Below, piece by piece: positions 1-9,497 of a stretch of DNA of 38,213 nt. The translations under genes were made by a program, and so were the position numbers. The DNA is taken from positions 1 through 38,213 of IMG/VR virus record IMGVR_UViG_3300037321_000128; one strand, written 5' to 3'. The notes beneath the pieces are model-generated. The model had not been told where the DNA came from. It ran no database searches and saw only the letters and a program-made list of their open reading frames with translations. The stretch is from a virus. Position 1 is the stretch's first letter, and every line of letters starts with the position of its first letter.

Positions 1-148
1 GTTGCTCCAAACGTAGCGCATCCTCACCCATCCTGTCAATGAGGGCTTGCGTGAAGGCTTCCGGGGTGATGGAGCCGATGGAGAAAGAATCCCTTAGCTT
101 GCCGTCTCCTGCTTGTGGAGTTCCTGCAGTTCCCGTATTGCTTGCTTC
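1..148. repeat. Left copy of the terminal direct repeat (circular overlap)
   Basis: Bases 1-148 recur at 38066-38213. Only one base differs: C at 127 against G at 38192. The repeat lies inside the coding frame of the giant internal virion gene, which stays open across the junction in the same frame. I read it as the overlap of a circular or terminally redundant molecule, so the unique genome is about 38,065 bp. The mismatch changes Ala to Pro in the encoded protein and could be strain variation or a read error. Confidence 0.93.
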
Positions 149-3100
149 TTGTCGTTCTGCAAGAATTCTATCCGTTGCTGTCTGGAGCTGGGAATACTTG
201 AGGAGGGCGTTGCCTTCGGAGTTGGTGATGGCTTGCCATTGTCCGCCGTAGAGGTTGGTTTTTGTGGCAAATTCATCGAGGGAATCCTCGCCGAATTTCT
301 CTTCGAGTGCAAGTTTTGTTTTTGGCTGGAGTGCGATGACGGTGCCTCCTTGGGCGGCGGCGAGGGTCATGACGGCAACCACTTTTCCGCCGTTTTCTTC
401 GATGTAGGCGCGGGCTTCGCTGACGGTGCCTCCTTGGGTGGCTACGTCGTCAACAAGGATGTATTCGCGGCCGGTTGAAACCTCGCCAGCGAATTCCGGG
501 CGGGATGCCAGGCGATGAACGGCGGAGGAGCCGGTGCGCTTTGGCTTGTTGACCATTACCAGGGATTCGTCGAGGGCTAGATTTCCGATGGTTGCGAGGC
601 GGGTTGCGAGGGCTGCGGGCAGGCGGTTGAGGCCGGTGGCTTCCTCTCCGTCAAGGGCTGCGACGATGGCTTTCGGATGCTGTTGCGCCAAGGCTTTGAG
701 CCGTTCGGGCTTGGTGGTGTCCCTGACCACTGCAAACGCTCCTGCCGTACTCCCGGCTTTTGCCGCGTCATAGCTTGGATGGGATTTGATTTTGCCGACG
801 GTGGTATGGATGGCGACGTTGGGAAAGCCTGCAGGCCATGCTCTGCCGATGGAGAAAGAGTCGTTGCCTTTGGAATTGGTTCCATAGACCGGCTTGCCGT
901 AGGCGATGGAGGAGTCGAGGGCTTCGAGGAGTTCGGCGGGGGTGTCGAAGTCGAATCCTTTTTCGTTCATCCTGCGGCGGACGAGGTCGATGTCTGCCAT
1001 TTCCCCGAAGGGTAGGAAGTAGGCGTTGGCTTCGTTGGTGCGGTCGATCTGGCGGCCTTGGGAATCGCGGCGGCGGGTTGGCTTCTTGAGGGCGTCGTAG
1101 ATGCGCTGGGCTTCGCCGGTTAGGGGGTGGGAGTTCTTGCGGAGGGTTTCCGGGTGGGGGAGGAGTCCACGCGCTTGCTCCTGGATCTCTGGGAAACCCT
1201 CCATGGCCTCGGCGGCAAGCTGTTCGCGGTGCTTGGTTTCCAGCCGGTGGAAGGTTTCGGCCTCGTTGATTCCGATGGAGTCGGAAATCAGGGACATGAG
1301 GGAGGCGGGGACTTCGCCCTGGGCGATCTGGCTGCGGAGGGTTCCGGCGCGGCGGATGTCTGCGGCGATAACATCGACGCGGTCGGTGTTAAAGGCTGCG
1401 ATGGAAGTATGGAGGTTGATCCATTGGCGGGTGCTTTCGGGCAAAAGTCCGGTATTGGCGGAACCAATGACGGCGGCGCGGGCGAGCTTGGAATACGCTT
1501 CAATGAGTGGAAGTCTGTTTTCCGGGGAATAGGTGTAACCTGTGGGAAGGAGGGTTTCTCCGCTTCGTAACTGGTATCCGAGGATATCCTCGGTGGTTTG
1601 CTGAGGGTTTGCAAAACCACCATCCACAGCTTGCTTGTAGGATGACTCTGCAAAGTCTTCGAAGATGTCCATGGGATCGTGTCCTTGGAATGTGCGGACG
1701 GCGTATATCCTTTGTCCCGCGTAGCCTTCGATCACGTAGGACTGAGCCTTGACGACCAGGCTTTCGGTTTCTTTGACGGCCTGCTCCGGGGTGAGTCCGT
1801 TCTGGAGTATGAACATGCGGATGTTCGCGTCGATCTGCGCCTGGGTGGTGAACCGATTCTTGACCATTGCGGGCAACGTCCCGACCATGTTTTGTTCATC
1901 GAGGTGGATGCTTTCCCCGGCCTTCCCTTCGCTGCGAAGGAAATCAATCGTTTCGGGGTTTGCTCCGCGAAGGATCGTCTCCATTTCGCTTTCCTCGGTG
2001 AGTGCTGCCTGGTCGCGCCAGTGGAAGAGGGCTTCCTCCTCGGTATCAAATGATACCTCCTCGCGGGTGAGGGGATCGGTGTAGGCGTAGGTGGTTTCCC
2101 CGGTGAAGCTGTTTTCCTGCGGGGAGACGGTGGGGACGCCGGCGGCTTCGCGGGCGGTGGCGAGTTCGCGGAGGAAGGTTACGAGTCCGGCTTTCTGCTC
2201 GGTGGTGCGTGCTTCGAGATCCTTGTGGCCTTCCTTGATCGCTGCGTCCATTGCTTCCGGCGTGGAAGACGTAACGATTGCCTTGATATGTTCTTCCTTG
2301 AAGCCATAGGTATGAAGGACATTGGCATTTTGGGCGAGCGCCTGCCCGTATTTGAAATGGGCGATTGATCCGCCTCCGGCTCCGATGACGGCAAAGGTGA
2401 GGATGGTCTGGAGAACCTTTTGTTGCTCCTCGGGCGGAGATTGTCCTCCGGGAAGTATGGATATCCAATCCCCCCAGAATTTGTCCCAATCTGTTTTGGG
2501 ATCAATTTTGGAAAACTCGAGCGCAAGATCCTGTCCGTAGCGGTCTGTGGCTCCCTGGAGAGCTTCCTCGATGTATTCCCCGCCGAGGACTCCGGAACCC
2601 CGGGCAACTCCTCCAATGGCTGCGCGGGTGTATTTCCCGGTAGAGAATTTGTTAAGGATACCGGAAAGGCCTGGCATTTTACGGAAAACCAGCTTGGCTC
2701 CTAATTTGTTGAAAATGGTTTCGGTGGCGGCGTTGGCAATACCGATGGGGAAGGAAGCGAGCATCTGTGCTCCTGAATCCGCCTCCGGATTTCTATCGCG
2801 GGCTTGCTGGTACGAAGAGCCGCTCATAGATGCTGCCATGCTGCCGATTCCGAAGGGGCCTAAGAATGAAGCAGCAAAGTAAGGGACGGATTGAGTTGCG
2901 AGTATGAGTCCACCGGCTATGTAGCCGTCGGCGGCGGATTCGATTGGGTCTTTCTCATTGTAATAAAGATCGCGGAGGCGGCGGGCGTCTTGGAAGTATT
3001 GCTCGGTTTTACGGAATCCTTTCATGGCGCGGTCGGTTCCGGCAATGGAATCGATGGTGGAGTCTCGCAAGCGTGCCCCGGCGAGGAGGGAGGGATTGAT

Positions 3101-4045
3101 TATATCTTCGACATAAGAGGTGAAGCTACGGCCGAGGCCGGTATCAAGGCGGTCAGAGTATTCCTTGTTTGTTGCTGAGTCTTTGAATCGCCGGGCAAGT
3201 AGTCCCAGGGCAAGTTCCCTGTCCTTTGGGTTTTCTGGTAATTCATCGAGGATGTGGGTGATGTCCCCGGCGAGAATGGAGGTGTTTTCGGCGCGGTCTC
3301 CGGTGAGCTCTGCGAAGGCTTTTTCCATTCGGTCCACGATGGGAGTGATATGCCGTTTTGCTCTGCGTGCGCTGCGGACGGTTTCGGAATACTGTGCGGC
3401 TGCATTTTCGCGGAGGCGTTCTGGGAATGCCTGTAGATGTTCTTTGGTGAGGGTGGATGGGATGTTCGACTCCGGCTTGAATATGCCTTGGAAGGCGGAT
3501 GCGGAAAGGCTGCGGAGCTGGGTGGTGGTGGCCTGTTCTTCCTTGAAGCGGCCTTGGATGGCGGAGAATACCGCCTTGTCGCCGGTGTCTGCTTTGAGGC
3601 CTAGGTGCTGGACGGCGTAGATTTGGCGGACCGCATCGTATTGTTCCGGCGGGATGTCCCTGCCGAGGGTGGCGGAGAGGAAAGAGCGGTTGACCGTGCG
3701 CTGGCGGAATTCGTCCGGATCGGCCGTAAATGCGGCGCGGCGTTCGATCTCGGTGAAGTTCGCGGCGGGAAGGGCTTCGGAAAGAGGCTTGGTGTAGAGG
3801 CCTGTGAGGAGGTCGTTGCGCTTGCGGTTGGCGGCTGCGACGACGTTGGGGAAAATGGCGTGGTTGTTTCCGCTGCGCTCGGACAGGTAGGAGCGTAGGG
3901 AATCGCGGGTGCGGGCGAGGTTGGGATCGGTGGCGAAGTCCGGGTTGGTGCGGGCGGCTTTAAGTGTCTGGAATGCGCCCCATGCGGTTTCTTCCGGGAC
4001 GGTGGTGGCATCGCCAAAGGCAATATCGAGGTCTGTGGGTGTCAT
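1..4045 (-). CDS. Giant internal virion / polyvalent protein, N-terminal part (T7 gp16 position), running off the left edge
   Basis: The frame starts at ATG 4045, in a 4-base ATGA overlap with the preceding gene, and is open to base 1. It continues in frame from 38065 to the stop at 33555, giving about 2,851 aa. The position after the gp14- and gp15-like genes and before the tail fibre matches T7 gene 16, whose product is ejected into the host and helps DNA entry. This half has hydrophobic, Gly-rich segments near residues 373-407 and 545-565. A phosphoribosyltransferase-like domain spans about residues 1089-1260, with the PRPP-loop motif VDDVATQGGTV at 1198-1208 (acidic pair D1199 D1200). The hexapeptide DSFSIG occurs shortly before that domain and again near residue 1310, like an interdomain marker. 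No lytic transglycosylase motif is obvious. The PRTase assignment rests on the motif; the ejection role is inferred from synteny. Confidence 0.85.
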   Translation of the reverse strand, partial: MTPTDLDIAFGDATTVPEETAWGAFQTLKAARTNPDFATDPNLARTRDSLRSYLSERSGNNHAIFPNVVAAANRKRNDLLTGLYTKPLSEALPAANFTEIERRAAFTADPDEFRQRTVNRSFLSATLGRDIPPEQYDAVRQIYAVQHLGLKADTGDKAVFSAIQGRFKEEQATTTQLRSLSASAFQGIFKPESNIPSTLTKEHLQAFPERLRENAAAQYSETVRSARRAKRHITPIVDRMEKAFAELTGDRAENTSILAGDITHILDELPENPKDRELALGLLARRFKDSATNKEYSDRLDTGLGRSFTSYVEDIINPSLLAGARLRDSTIDSIAGTDRAMKGFRKTEQYFQDARRLRDLYYNEKDPIESAADGYIAGGLILATQSVPYFAASFLGPFGIGSMAASMSGSSYQQARDRNPEADSGAQMLASFPIGIANAATETIFNKLGAKLVFRKMPGLSGILNKFSTGKYTRAAIGGVARGSGVLGGEYIEEALQGATDRYGQDLALEFSKIDPKTDWDKFWGDWISILPGGQSPPEEQQKVLQTILTFAVIGAGGGSIAHFKYGQALAQNANVLHTYGFKEEHIKAIVTSSTPEAMDAAIKEGHKDLEARTTEQKAGLVTFLRELATAREAAGVPTVSPQENSFTGETTYAYTDPLTREEVSFDTEEEALFHWRDQAALTEESEMETILRGANPETIDFLRSEGKAGESIHLDEQNMVGTLPAMVKNRFTTQAQIDANIRMFILQNGLTPEQAVKETESLVVKAQSYVIEGYAGQRIYAVRTFQGHDPMDIFEDFAESSYKQAVDGGFANPQQTTEDILGYQLRSGETLLPTGYTYSPENRLPLIEAYSKLARAAVIGSANTGLLPESTRQWINLHTSIAAFNTDRVDVIAADIRRAGTLRSQIAQGEVPASLMSLISDSIGINEAETFHRLETKHREQLAAEAMEGFPEIQEQARGLLPHPETLRKNSHPLTGEAQRIYDALKKPTRRRDSQGRQIDRTNEANAYFLPFGEMADIDLVRRRMNEKGFDFDTPAELLEALDSSIAYGKPVYGTNSKGNDSFSIGRAWPAGFPNVAIHTTVGKIKSHPSYDAAKAGSTAGAFAVVRDTTKPERLKALAQQHPKAIVAALDGEEATGLNRLPAALATRLATIGNLALDESLVMVNKPKRTGSSAVHRLASRPEFAGEVSTGREYILVDDVATQGGTVSEARAYIEENGGKVVAVMTLAAAQGGTVIALQPKTKLALEEKFGEDSLDEFATKTNLYGGQWQAITNSEGNALLKYSQLQTATDRILAERQEASNTGTAGTPQAGDGKLRDSFSIGSITPEAFTQALIDRMGEDALRLEQ

Positions 4046-5523
4046 GGTTTGGGCGGGAGGACGAGATCGGAGGCATCGCCAGCTCCGGGAGCGACGTTGT
4101 TTCCCGCACCGGGGATGGCGAGGATGTCGCGGAGTTCCTGCGCATCGATGGCGAAGGGGGCGGGGATGTATGGGACAAGGGGCGTGTCCCCGTCGATGGC
4201 CTGCCCGTTGATGGTGTCAACGTAGGAGCGGACTTCCTGCGCGGTGGGTGGCGGTGATTTGGAGGCGATGAAGCGTTTCACCTGGAGGCGGATGTCTTCG
4301 GCCTTGCGGGCGGCGCGTTCCTTGGATTCGTAGGGGGCATCCTTTGAGGTGTCGCCGTACATCCCGGCATCGTAAGCCCGATTGATCGAACCGCTGCCGA
4401 TTGATTGGAGATCGGATAGATCACCCTTGGTGGAAGGCTCGGAGGTGTCCCGGCCTGCGGGTGAGAGATAGCCGAGCTCCTTTTTCAAATCGCCCTGCCG
4501 TGATGGCGGGATGCGGCTGCGGATCAGTGTTGCTGCCTCCGCGTGCATGACACGGTATTGGTCATCCGACACGCCCGGATCGCTGCGGAAAGTGCGGAGG
4601 TTGTCGGTGATCTTCCAAGCCCCCAGGTAGTCTTGCTGGGAGATGGGGTCTTCCGCCTTGATGATCTCAAGGCTGGAACGGTAGGAAGCGCGATCCTTGG
4701 CGCTGAGGTGCTCGGCGGCTTCGATGTCCACGGGGGAGAGGCGTCCTTGGAGTTCAGCTTCGTCGAGAAGCTCGATTTCCTCGCCGCGTTTTACCTGCTG
4801 CTGCTGCTTGGCGAAGCGTAGGAGGCTGTCCCTGTCCTCCGGGTAGAGGAAGGGGTTGGTGGAGAGGAAACTTTCACTCTCGAGGGATTCGATGGCGTCC
4901 TGTGGGGAGTCCTCCGCCTGGAGACGGGCGGAAAGAAACTGTGTGTTGCGGTCGAAGTCCTGGAGTATGGATTCCTCCTGTTCCGGTAAGAGGACTCCGG
5001 CATCGCGGGCAATGCCGAGGTTGGCTTCGATACCCTGCCGGTCGCCGGTGCGTTTGGCATTTTCAATGCCGTTGTTAAGGGCCATGACAGCGCGTTTGGA
5101 AGAAAGATTGGCAACATCCTCAATGGAAGCGATGCGGGCGCGGGTTGCGAATTCGTCGTAGTGGCCGGTGAGGGAATTGCGGACGTATGGGGAGAATTTT
5201 GGGGAATCCATACCGGCCTTCTGTTTGTTCAGGAAATCCATGGTGTTGGCATGGCGCTTGTCCGGGTCGATTTCCTTCTGGTTTTCAACCTGGAAATTCG
5301 CGTAGGCCTCGGAAAGGGCGTTGCGCGTCTCGGAAATCTGGGTGGCGTTGACCGTTTTCTGAACCTGCTGGGCTTGACCGGCGAAGGCTTCGGAGACTCC
5401 GGCGATGGTGGAGGCGAGGGAGCCGAGGGCTTGCCCTGTGGCACCGGCGGCGGCTCCGGACATGCCGGGGGCGTTGATGGCGGTGTTCTGGAGGCCGGGG
5501 ATTTCTGAGATTCTTACTGGCAT
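4042..5523 (-). CDS. Internal virion protein, T7 gp15 position
   Basis: This is a 493-aa protein, starting at ATG 5523, eight bases after the stop of the gp14-like gene, and overlapping the next start by ATGA. The N-terminus is Ala/Gly-rich and is followed by long charged, helical sequence with many Gln, Glu and Arg residues. No enzymatic motif is visible. Order and size (after the gp14-like gene, before the giant gene) fit the internal core protein gp15 of T7-like phages, which forms part of the ejected channel. The assignment is by position and composition rather than by a recognised signature. A longer frame reaches 5649 but would overlap the upstream gene with unlikely Arg/His-rich sequence. 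Confidence 0.7.
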   Translation of the reverse strand: MPVRISEIPGLQNTAINAPGMSGAAAGATGQALGSLASTIAGVSEAFAGQAQQVQKTVNATQISETRNALSEAYANFQVENQKEIDPDKRHANTMDFLNKQKAGMDSPKFSPYVRNSLTGHYDEFATRARIASIEDVANLSSKRAVMALNNGIENAKRTGDRQGIEANLGIARDAGVLLPEQEESILQDFDRNTQFLSARLQAEDSPQDAIESLESESFLSTNPFLYPEDRDSLLRFAKQQQQVKRGEEIELLDEAELQGRLSPVDIEAAEHLSAKDRASYRSSLEIIKAEDPISQQDYLGAWKITDNLRTFRSDPGVSDDQYRVMHAEAATLIRSRIPPSRQGDLKKELGYLSPAGRDTSEPSTKGDLSDLQSIGSGSINRAYDAGMYGDTSKDAPYESKERAARKAEDIRLQVKRFIASKSPPPTAQEVRSYVDTINGQAIDGDTPLVPYIPAPFAIDAQELRDILAIPGAGNNVAPGAGDASDLVLPPKP

Positions 5524-5531
5524 TAGAGTGA

Positions 5532-6023
5532 TTAGAGTGCTCCGGTGTATTTGAAATCGCGGTATCCGCTGACGGCTTTTGTGGCTCCTGAGAGGGCGGA
5601 GCCGAACATGCCGATGCGGGAGGCGGATTTGTATTGGTTGGCTTCCCAAAGTCCCATCTGGCCGCGAGCGCGGAGGGACGCGGCCTGCATGTCGGTGGCC
5701 CTAGCGGCGTCGGCGATGCCGAGGGAGAGGTTGGCTTGGGAGTCGGAAAGAATGGCGAGGGGTGTGCCGCTGCTGTTGAGGGTTCCCTGTCCGGCGAGGT
5801 TGTTGCGGAGCTGGGCGATCTGGCGGCGGTTGCGCTGGCGTTCGCGGGTCTGCGCTTCGCGGGCGGTGTTCTGGAGGTTGGTGGCCTCTCCCTCGGCGAG
5901 CTGGTTGTTGTATTTTGCGGCCGCAACGGCGGATTTCGCCTGCTGGTTCTGTCCATAGACTGCGACTCCCGTGGAAACGAGGGAGGCGGCGATTGATGCG
6001 AAGGCTAGGATTCCGGCTCCCAT
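5532..6023 (-). CDS. Virion core protein of the T7 gp14 type
   Basis: This 163-aa protein starts at ATG 6023. The N-terminus (MGAGILAFASIAASLVSTG) is a hydrophobic Ala/Gly-rich helix. It is followed by a long Gln/Ala/Arg-rich helical region and a second Gly/Ala-rich segment near the C-terminus. This pattern, in this size class and directly ahead of the gp15- and gp16-like genes, is typical of the gp14 core protein that inserts in the outer membrane during ejection. The start at 6056 offered by the longer frame adds an uncharacteristic leader and was not used. Family assignment is by pattern and synteny. Confidence 0.78.
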   Translation of the reverse strand: MGAGILAFASIAASLVSTGVAVYGQNQQAKSAVAAAKYNNQLAEGEATNLQNTAREAQTRERQRNRRQIAQLRNNLAGQGTLNSSGTPLAILSDSQANLSLGIADAARATDMQAASLRARGQMGLWEANQYKSASRIGMFGSALSGATKAVSGYRDFKYTGAL

Positions 6024-6027
6024 GGGT

Positions 6028-6492
6028 TCAAAGTGTGGGGGTTTCCCCTGGCACATCCTGTTTAAGGGCTGGCAAGGGTTTGAATAGGTGGGTGAGTCCC
6101 GATTCGGCGGATTGGTAGCCGTCGTGTTCGAGGTAGGAGACGAGGGAGGGGTTGGCGATGGTTGACCATGCCAGCCAGTAGTTGAGGCGGGCGCATTCGA
6201 GGTGCAGGAAGTCGATGGATTTTTTGAGGGCGCGGCCTACGCGCTGGGTGTGGGCGTCCGGATCGGTAATCATCCAGGCGAGGAGGGCGACACCGGAGCC
6301 GGTGGCATCGAGGTAGGCGAAGGCGGCGGCGAGCGGTGTGTCCTCATGGGAGGCGATGACGCCGAGGGTTGGGAGGATGTTGCGGGGCGGGGCTTCGGAT
6401 GCGCGGGCTTTCCACCATTTTTCGATGACGGAATAGTCATTTTCAGAAATGCGGCCGTCTTCGGCGATTTCTATGGTGCGGAGGTGGATCAT
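6028..6492 (-). CDS. GNAT-like acetyltransferase-fold protein in the T7 gp13 position
   Basis: This 154-aa protein starts at ATG 6492, in an ATGA overlap with the nozzle gene stop. The sequence has a GNAT layout. A central beta segment with GVALLAWMITDP is followed by RVGRALKKSIDFLHLECAR, resembling the acetyl-CoA loop and helix. A C-terminal N-P-x-x-x-x-x-L segment resembles motif B. T7 gp13 occupies the same slot between gp12 and gp14 and also looks GNAT-like. It could therefore be a structural relic of an acetyltransferase or an active enzyme; the sequence does not decide. Bases 6061-6075 carry a one-mismatch version of the late-region 15-mer. Confidence 0.65.
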   Translation of the reverse strand: MIHLRTIEIAEDGRISENDYSVIEKWWKARASEAPPRNILPTLGVIASHEDTPLAAAFAYLDATGSGVALLAWMITDPDAHTQRVGRALKKSIDFLHLECARLNYWLAWSTIANPSLVSYLEHDGYQSAESGLTHLFKPLPALKQDVPGETPTL

Positions 6493-8774
6493 GGCTCGTG
6501 GAGGGTCCAGGAGAGAATGGCGGCGCGGCAGAGGAAGGGGTAAGGCTCTGTGTGGCGGATGGAGAATGTGAGATCCTCCATGTGGGCGGGCGGGAGTGTC
6601 TGGGGAATCCATCCGGTACGGAGGACGGGCGCGGAGTCGGTGAGATCGCCGGTGTCGGTGTAGGTGATGGCGTCGCTTTGACCATCATAGGAAAACGAGC
6701 CTCCGTAGGTGTGGAAGACGTTCAGTTTCAGTTCTTGGGCGCGTTTGCGGCGGGAATGGGTGGTGCCGTTCTCGACTGTGATGTCCATGGGAAGGGTTTC
6801 CAGAATGGAAACGATGGGAAGGCCGGCGTGGACTGAAGTGGAGGCTTCCGGGAGATTGATTTTTCCGGCGAGGACGTATTCGGAATAGGAGACGCCGTTG
6901 GAGAGCACGGCAAGGAAAGCGCCTTCGAGGTGGGCGGGGATACTGACTTCGTGGTCAAGGCCGGTGGTGGCGGTGGACACGCCGGAATCCACATGGTGGA
7001 TCTGCGAGAGATCGGAATTTTCCTGGAAACGCTGCTGGGAGGGCGAAAACTTTTCGAGGTGAAATTCCGCATCGTCCTCGTCTCCGCCATCTGGGATGCG
7101 GCGGACGACAAGGAAGACGTCGTCGTCGTCGGAATCGTTGCGGAGGACGGCAACGGAAGTGAAAGTTCCGGCCATGGTGGTGTGCCGAGACCATGCGGCG
7201 ATGTCTTCGCGGCGGTCGTAGGCGAATGCGAGGAGCTTCCCGTCTGCGGCGATGCACCAGAGCATGGGTTCGCGGGAGTGCTGGAAAGCCATCTGGGTGA
7301 TGCCGGAGACGGGAAGGTGTTCGGCCAGGCGGGTGAGGTTGGCGGCGTCGAATGTTTCGCGCTCGAGGACGTAGGCGAGTTCCCGGAGGCGGAGTCCCTG
7401 CCTCTCGATGAAGTAGATGGAATCATTTACCGGGATTGCCGGGACTGTGTTGCTTCCGAAGCGGGTGTATTCGCGGGCGAGAAAACTTTCCGGGGAAACA
7501 GTCGAGTCGCTGTCGGCGCCGACCACCCATTCGCCAGTTTCCGTTCCGACGAAAAGCCTTCTCTGGGAGGCAATCCAAAGGATAGGGGACTGGCGGGTGG
7601 CGGCGAGGGTGCGGTAGAATGACTGGTCCGCCTCGGTGCCTTGCTGGAAATTGTTCAAATCGTCGGTGGCGGAGAACCATAGCGACATCGGGCGGTTGGC
7701 TGTTCCCGCGAAAACCCTGCGTCTGTCGTGGATGGCGATGGCGCGGGGGAATCCCTGGAATGCGGAGAAAGCGCCTTCCGCCCAGTATTGGGTGGAGCCG
7801 GTGGGGATGCGGGTGATTGCGATGGCGGAAACGGAGGTGGGCGAGGTGTAGGCGGTGATTTCCGCGATGCCACGGATGAAGGGTGAGGCGGCTGCAAGGA
7901 TGCCACGGGATGCGGCGGCGGTGGTCCCGGCGTATTTGATGCGGAGGAAAACGAAGGAATCCCCGACATCGATCTCGGTGACAGGGACGTTGCGGTCGCC
8001 TGCGGCGGTGAACACGCGCTCGTCGGTCCATGTGCTGCCGTCCGGGGATTTCTGGACGGTGAAGCTGCCGGTCCATCCGCCGGAGGTGGAGGAGGTGGAA
8101 AAATAGGCGACTCCGGTGAGTTCGAGGGCTGCGGAGGTGGTGCCGTTGGTGGCGGTGAGTGACCGCTCGTAATCGTCTGCGGGGCGTTTCCGGGAAACCT
8201 GGAAAAAAGCGCCGACATGGGAGGCACTGAAAAAAGCGGTTGAGGAGGTGAGGGTGAATGTGGAGGCGGGTGCGAGGGAACTTCCGGCGCCGGGGGCGTT
8301 CAGGGTATGGGATTCCACGACGTTCTCATCGAGGAGGGGCGCGGATTTGAAAGGGGTGGAGGCAAGCGTCCATGTCACGCCATCGGAGGAAAGCTGGACG
8401 GGATGGAAGTCCGGGGAAACGATGTCGATCACGTCATTGACCTGGGAGAACTGGAGGAGAAAGGGATCGGGGATGTCCTTGGCGATTGTTTCCACTTCCT
8501 CCCCTTCGGAATCGAAGATGACCATGCCGCCGGCGTGGAAGGCGATGACGTTGGAAAGCCCGTCTGAGAAGGTGAAGGTTTCCAGGCGGCAGTTCCCGGG
8601 AAGGTAGGCGAGGTGGAGGGTGCCAGGGCGTTTGCGGAATCCCCCGAAAGGCATGGGAAGGAAGTTCTCCATGCGTGCGCACGAGCTGGCGTGCTTGGAA
8701 AAGTTGGTGAGGTAGGCGAGGTAGGGGGTGACTTCGCCACCGTTGAAAGCGAGACTTATTGAATGGAGGGGCAT
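6489..8774 (-). CDS. Tail nozzle protein (T7 gp12 / tail tubular protein B-like)
   Basis: The gene encodes 761 aa from ATG 8774. The N-terminus shows the hallmark of podovirus nozzle or stabilisation proteins: an FNGGE motif (residues 10-14), a cysteine/asparagine patch before NFLPMPFGGFRKRPGT (about residues 37-52), and then beta-rich repeats. Length is close to T7 gp12 (794 aa). It lies immediately after the tail adaptor gene with six bases between, and runs into the GNAT-like gene by ATGA overlap. The protein should form the hexameric tip of the short tail. Confidence is high because both motif and synteny agree. Confidence 0.9.
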   Translation of the reverse strand: MPLHSISLAFNGGEVTPYLAYLTNFSKHASSCARMENFLPMPFGGFRKRPGTLHLAYLPGNCRLETFTFSDGLSNVIAFHAGGMVIFDSEGEEVETIAKDIPDPFLLQFSQVNDVIDIVSPDFHPVQLSSDGVTWTLASTPFKSAPLLDENVVESHTLNAPGAGSSLAPASTFTLTSSTAFFSASHVGAFFQVSRKRPADDYERSLTATNGTTSAALELTGVAYFSTSSTSGGWTGSFTVQKSPDGSTWTDERVFTAAGDRNVPVTEIDVGDSFVFLRIKYAGTTAAASRGILAAASPFIRGIAEITAYTSPTSVSAIAITRIPTGSTQYWAEGAFSAFQGFPRAIAIHDRRRVFAGTANRPMSLWFSATDDLNNFQQGTEADQSFYRTLAATRQSPILWIASQRRLFVGTETGEWVVGADSDSTVSPESFLAREYTRFGSNTVPAIPVNDSIYFIERQGLRLRELAYVLERETFDAANLTRLAEHLPVSGITQMAFQHSREPMLWCIAADGKLLAFAYDRREDIAAWSRHTTMAGTFTSVAVLRNDSDDDDVFLVVRRIPDGGDEDDAEFHLEKFSPSQQRFQENSDLSQIHHVDSGVSTATTGLDHEVSIPAHLEGAFLAVLSNGVSYSEYVLAGKINLPEASTSVHAGLPIVSILETLPMDITVENGTTHSRRKRAQELKLNVFHTYGGSFSYDGQSDAITYTDTGDLTDSAPVLRTGWIPQTLPPAHMEDLTFSIRHTEPYPFLCRAAILSWTLHEP

Positions 8775-8780
8775 GGGGGT

Positions 8781-9422
8781 TTACGGGAGGCCGGGGAGGC
8801 GGAGGGGTGAACCTCCGAGGCGGGCTTGGACAAGCGGCGATTGGGCGGACATGTGGCGAGGGCCGAAGTTTTCCCCGGAAAGGGACTGGCGGGCGTCGCT
8901 GGTCTGGGCGTGGGGAAGGGCGAGGGATTCGAGTTTCTGGATCGCATCGTTTGCCAGGGCGGGGTTCTGGGTGACATCCCCGGCGATGCGGGCGGCGAGC
9001 TTGTAGGCGACGGCGTCGATGAACAGGGCGGGCCAGTCAGGGACGGGGGTGGTGTTGCCGACATAGACGACGGGGAGGGTCGCGCTGCCGCCCCGGATGA
9101 GGATTTTCCTGCCTTGGATGGCGAAGTCCTGAACGGGGGTTAGCACGTAGCCGGAAGAGACGCGGATGAGGCGGATGAAATCCCCGGGAAGCTGGTAGGC
9201 TGCGGACCACTCGGGATTTGGGACGGTGGCGAGCGGGGAGAGGGTGGCGTGCTGGGTTGCAAAATCCCACTGGTGCCTTTCCAGGAGGGAGTTGATTACC
9301 TGGTCGAGATGCAGGCGGCAGGCCTTGGCCTCAACGGTGGTGTCGCTCTCGTAGGAGGTGATGCGACGCGCTCCGAGTTCGGCGAGGGCGAGGTTGCAGA
9401 GATCGGTTTTGCTGGAAATCAT
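8781..9422 (-). CDS. Head-to-tail adaptor (T7 gp11 / tail tubular protein A-like)
   Basis: The gene encodes 213 aa from ATG 9422. The N-terminal helix region (NLALAELGARRITSY, then a run with LERHQWDFA near residue 50) is the classic signature of phage adaptor proteins that dock on the portal. T7 gp11 is of similar size. A rho-independent terminator lies just upstream on the same strand, so the tail genes may begin a new transcript or receive read-through. Confidence 0.9.
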   Translation of the reverse strand: MISSKTDLCNLALAELGARRITSYESDTTVEAKACRLHLDQVINSLLERHQWDFATQHATLSPLATVPNPEWSAAYQLPGDFIRLIRVSSGYVLTPVQDFAIQGRKILIRGGSATLPVVYVGNTTPVPDWPALFIDAVAYKLAARIAGDVTQNPALANDAIQKLESLALPHAQTSDARQSLSGENFGPRHMSAQSPLVQARLGGSPLRLPGLP

Positions 9423-9441
9423 TGGGGTAAATGGTGAAAGG

Positions 9442-9474
9442 AAAAAGCCCGCGCCCGTTGTGGCGGACGCGGGC
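9442..9474 (-). terminator. Rho-independent terminator after the 152-aa structural gene
   Basis: On the minus strand the sequence folds as GCCCGCG-loop-CGCGGGC followed directly by five T. It sits between the stop of the 152-aa gene and the adaptor gene, a usual place for attenuation after the highly expressed capsid genes. Confidence 0.85.
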
Positions 9475-9497
9475 GAGCAACCATGCTGAAACAGCGT

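Noticed and set aside
6930-7622. Plus-strand open frame of 230 codons
   Set aside because: It lies opposite the nozzle gene, is Gly/Val-rich as expected for an antisense shadow in high-GC DNA, and shows no family features.
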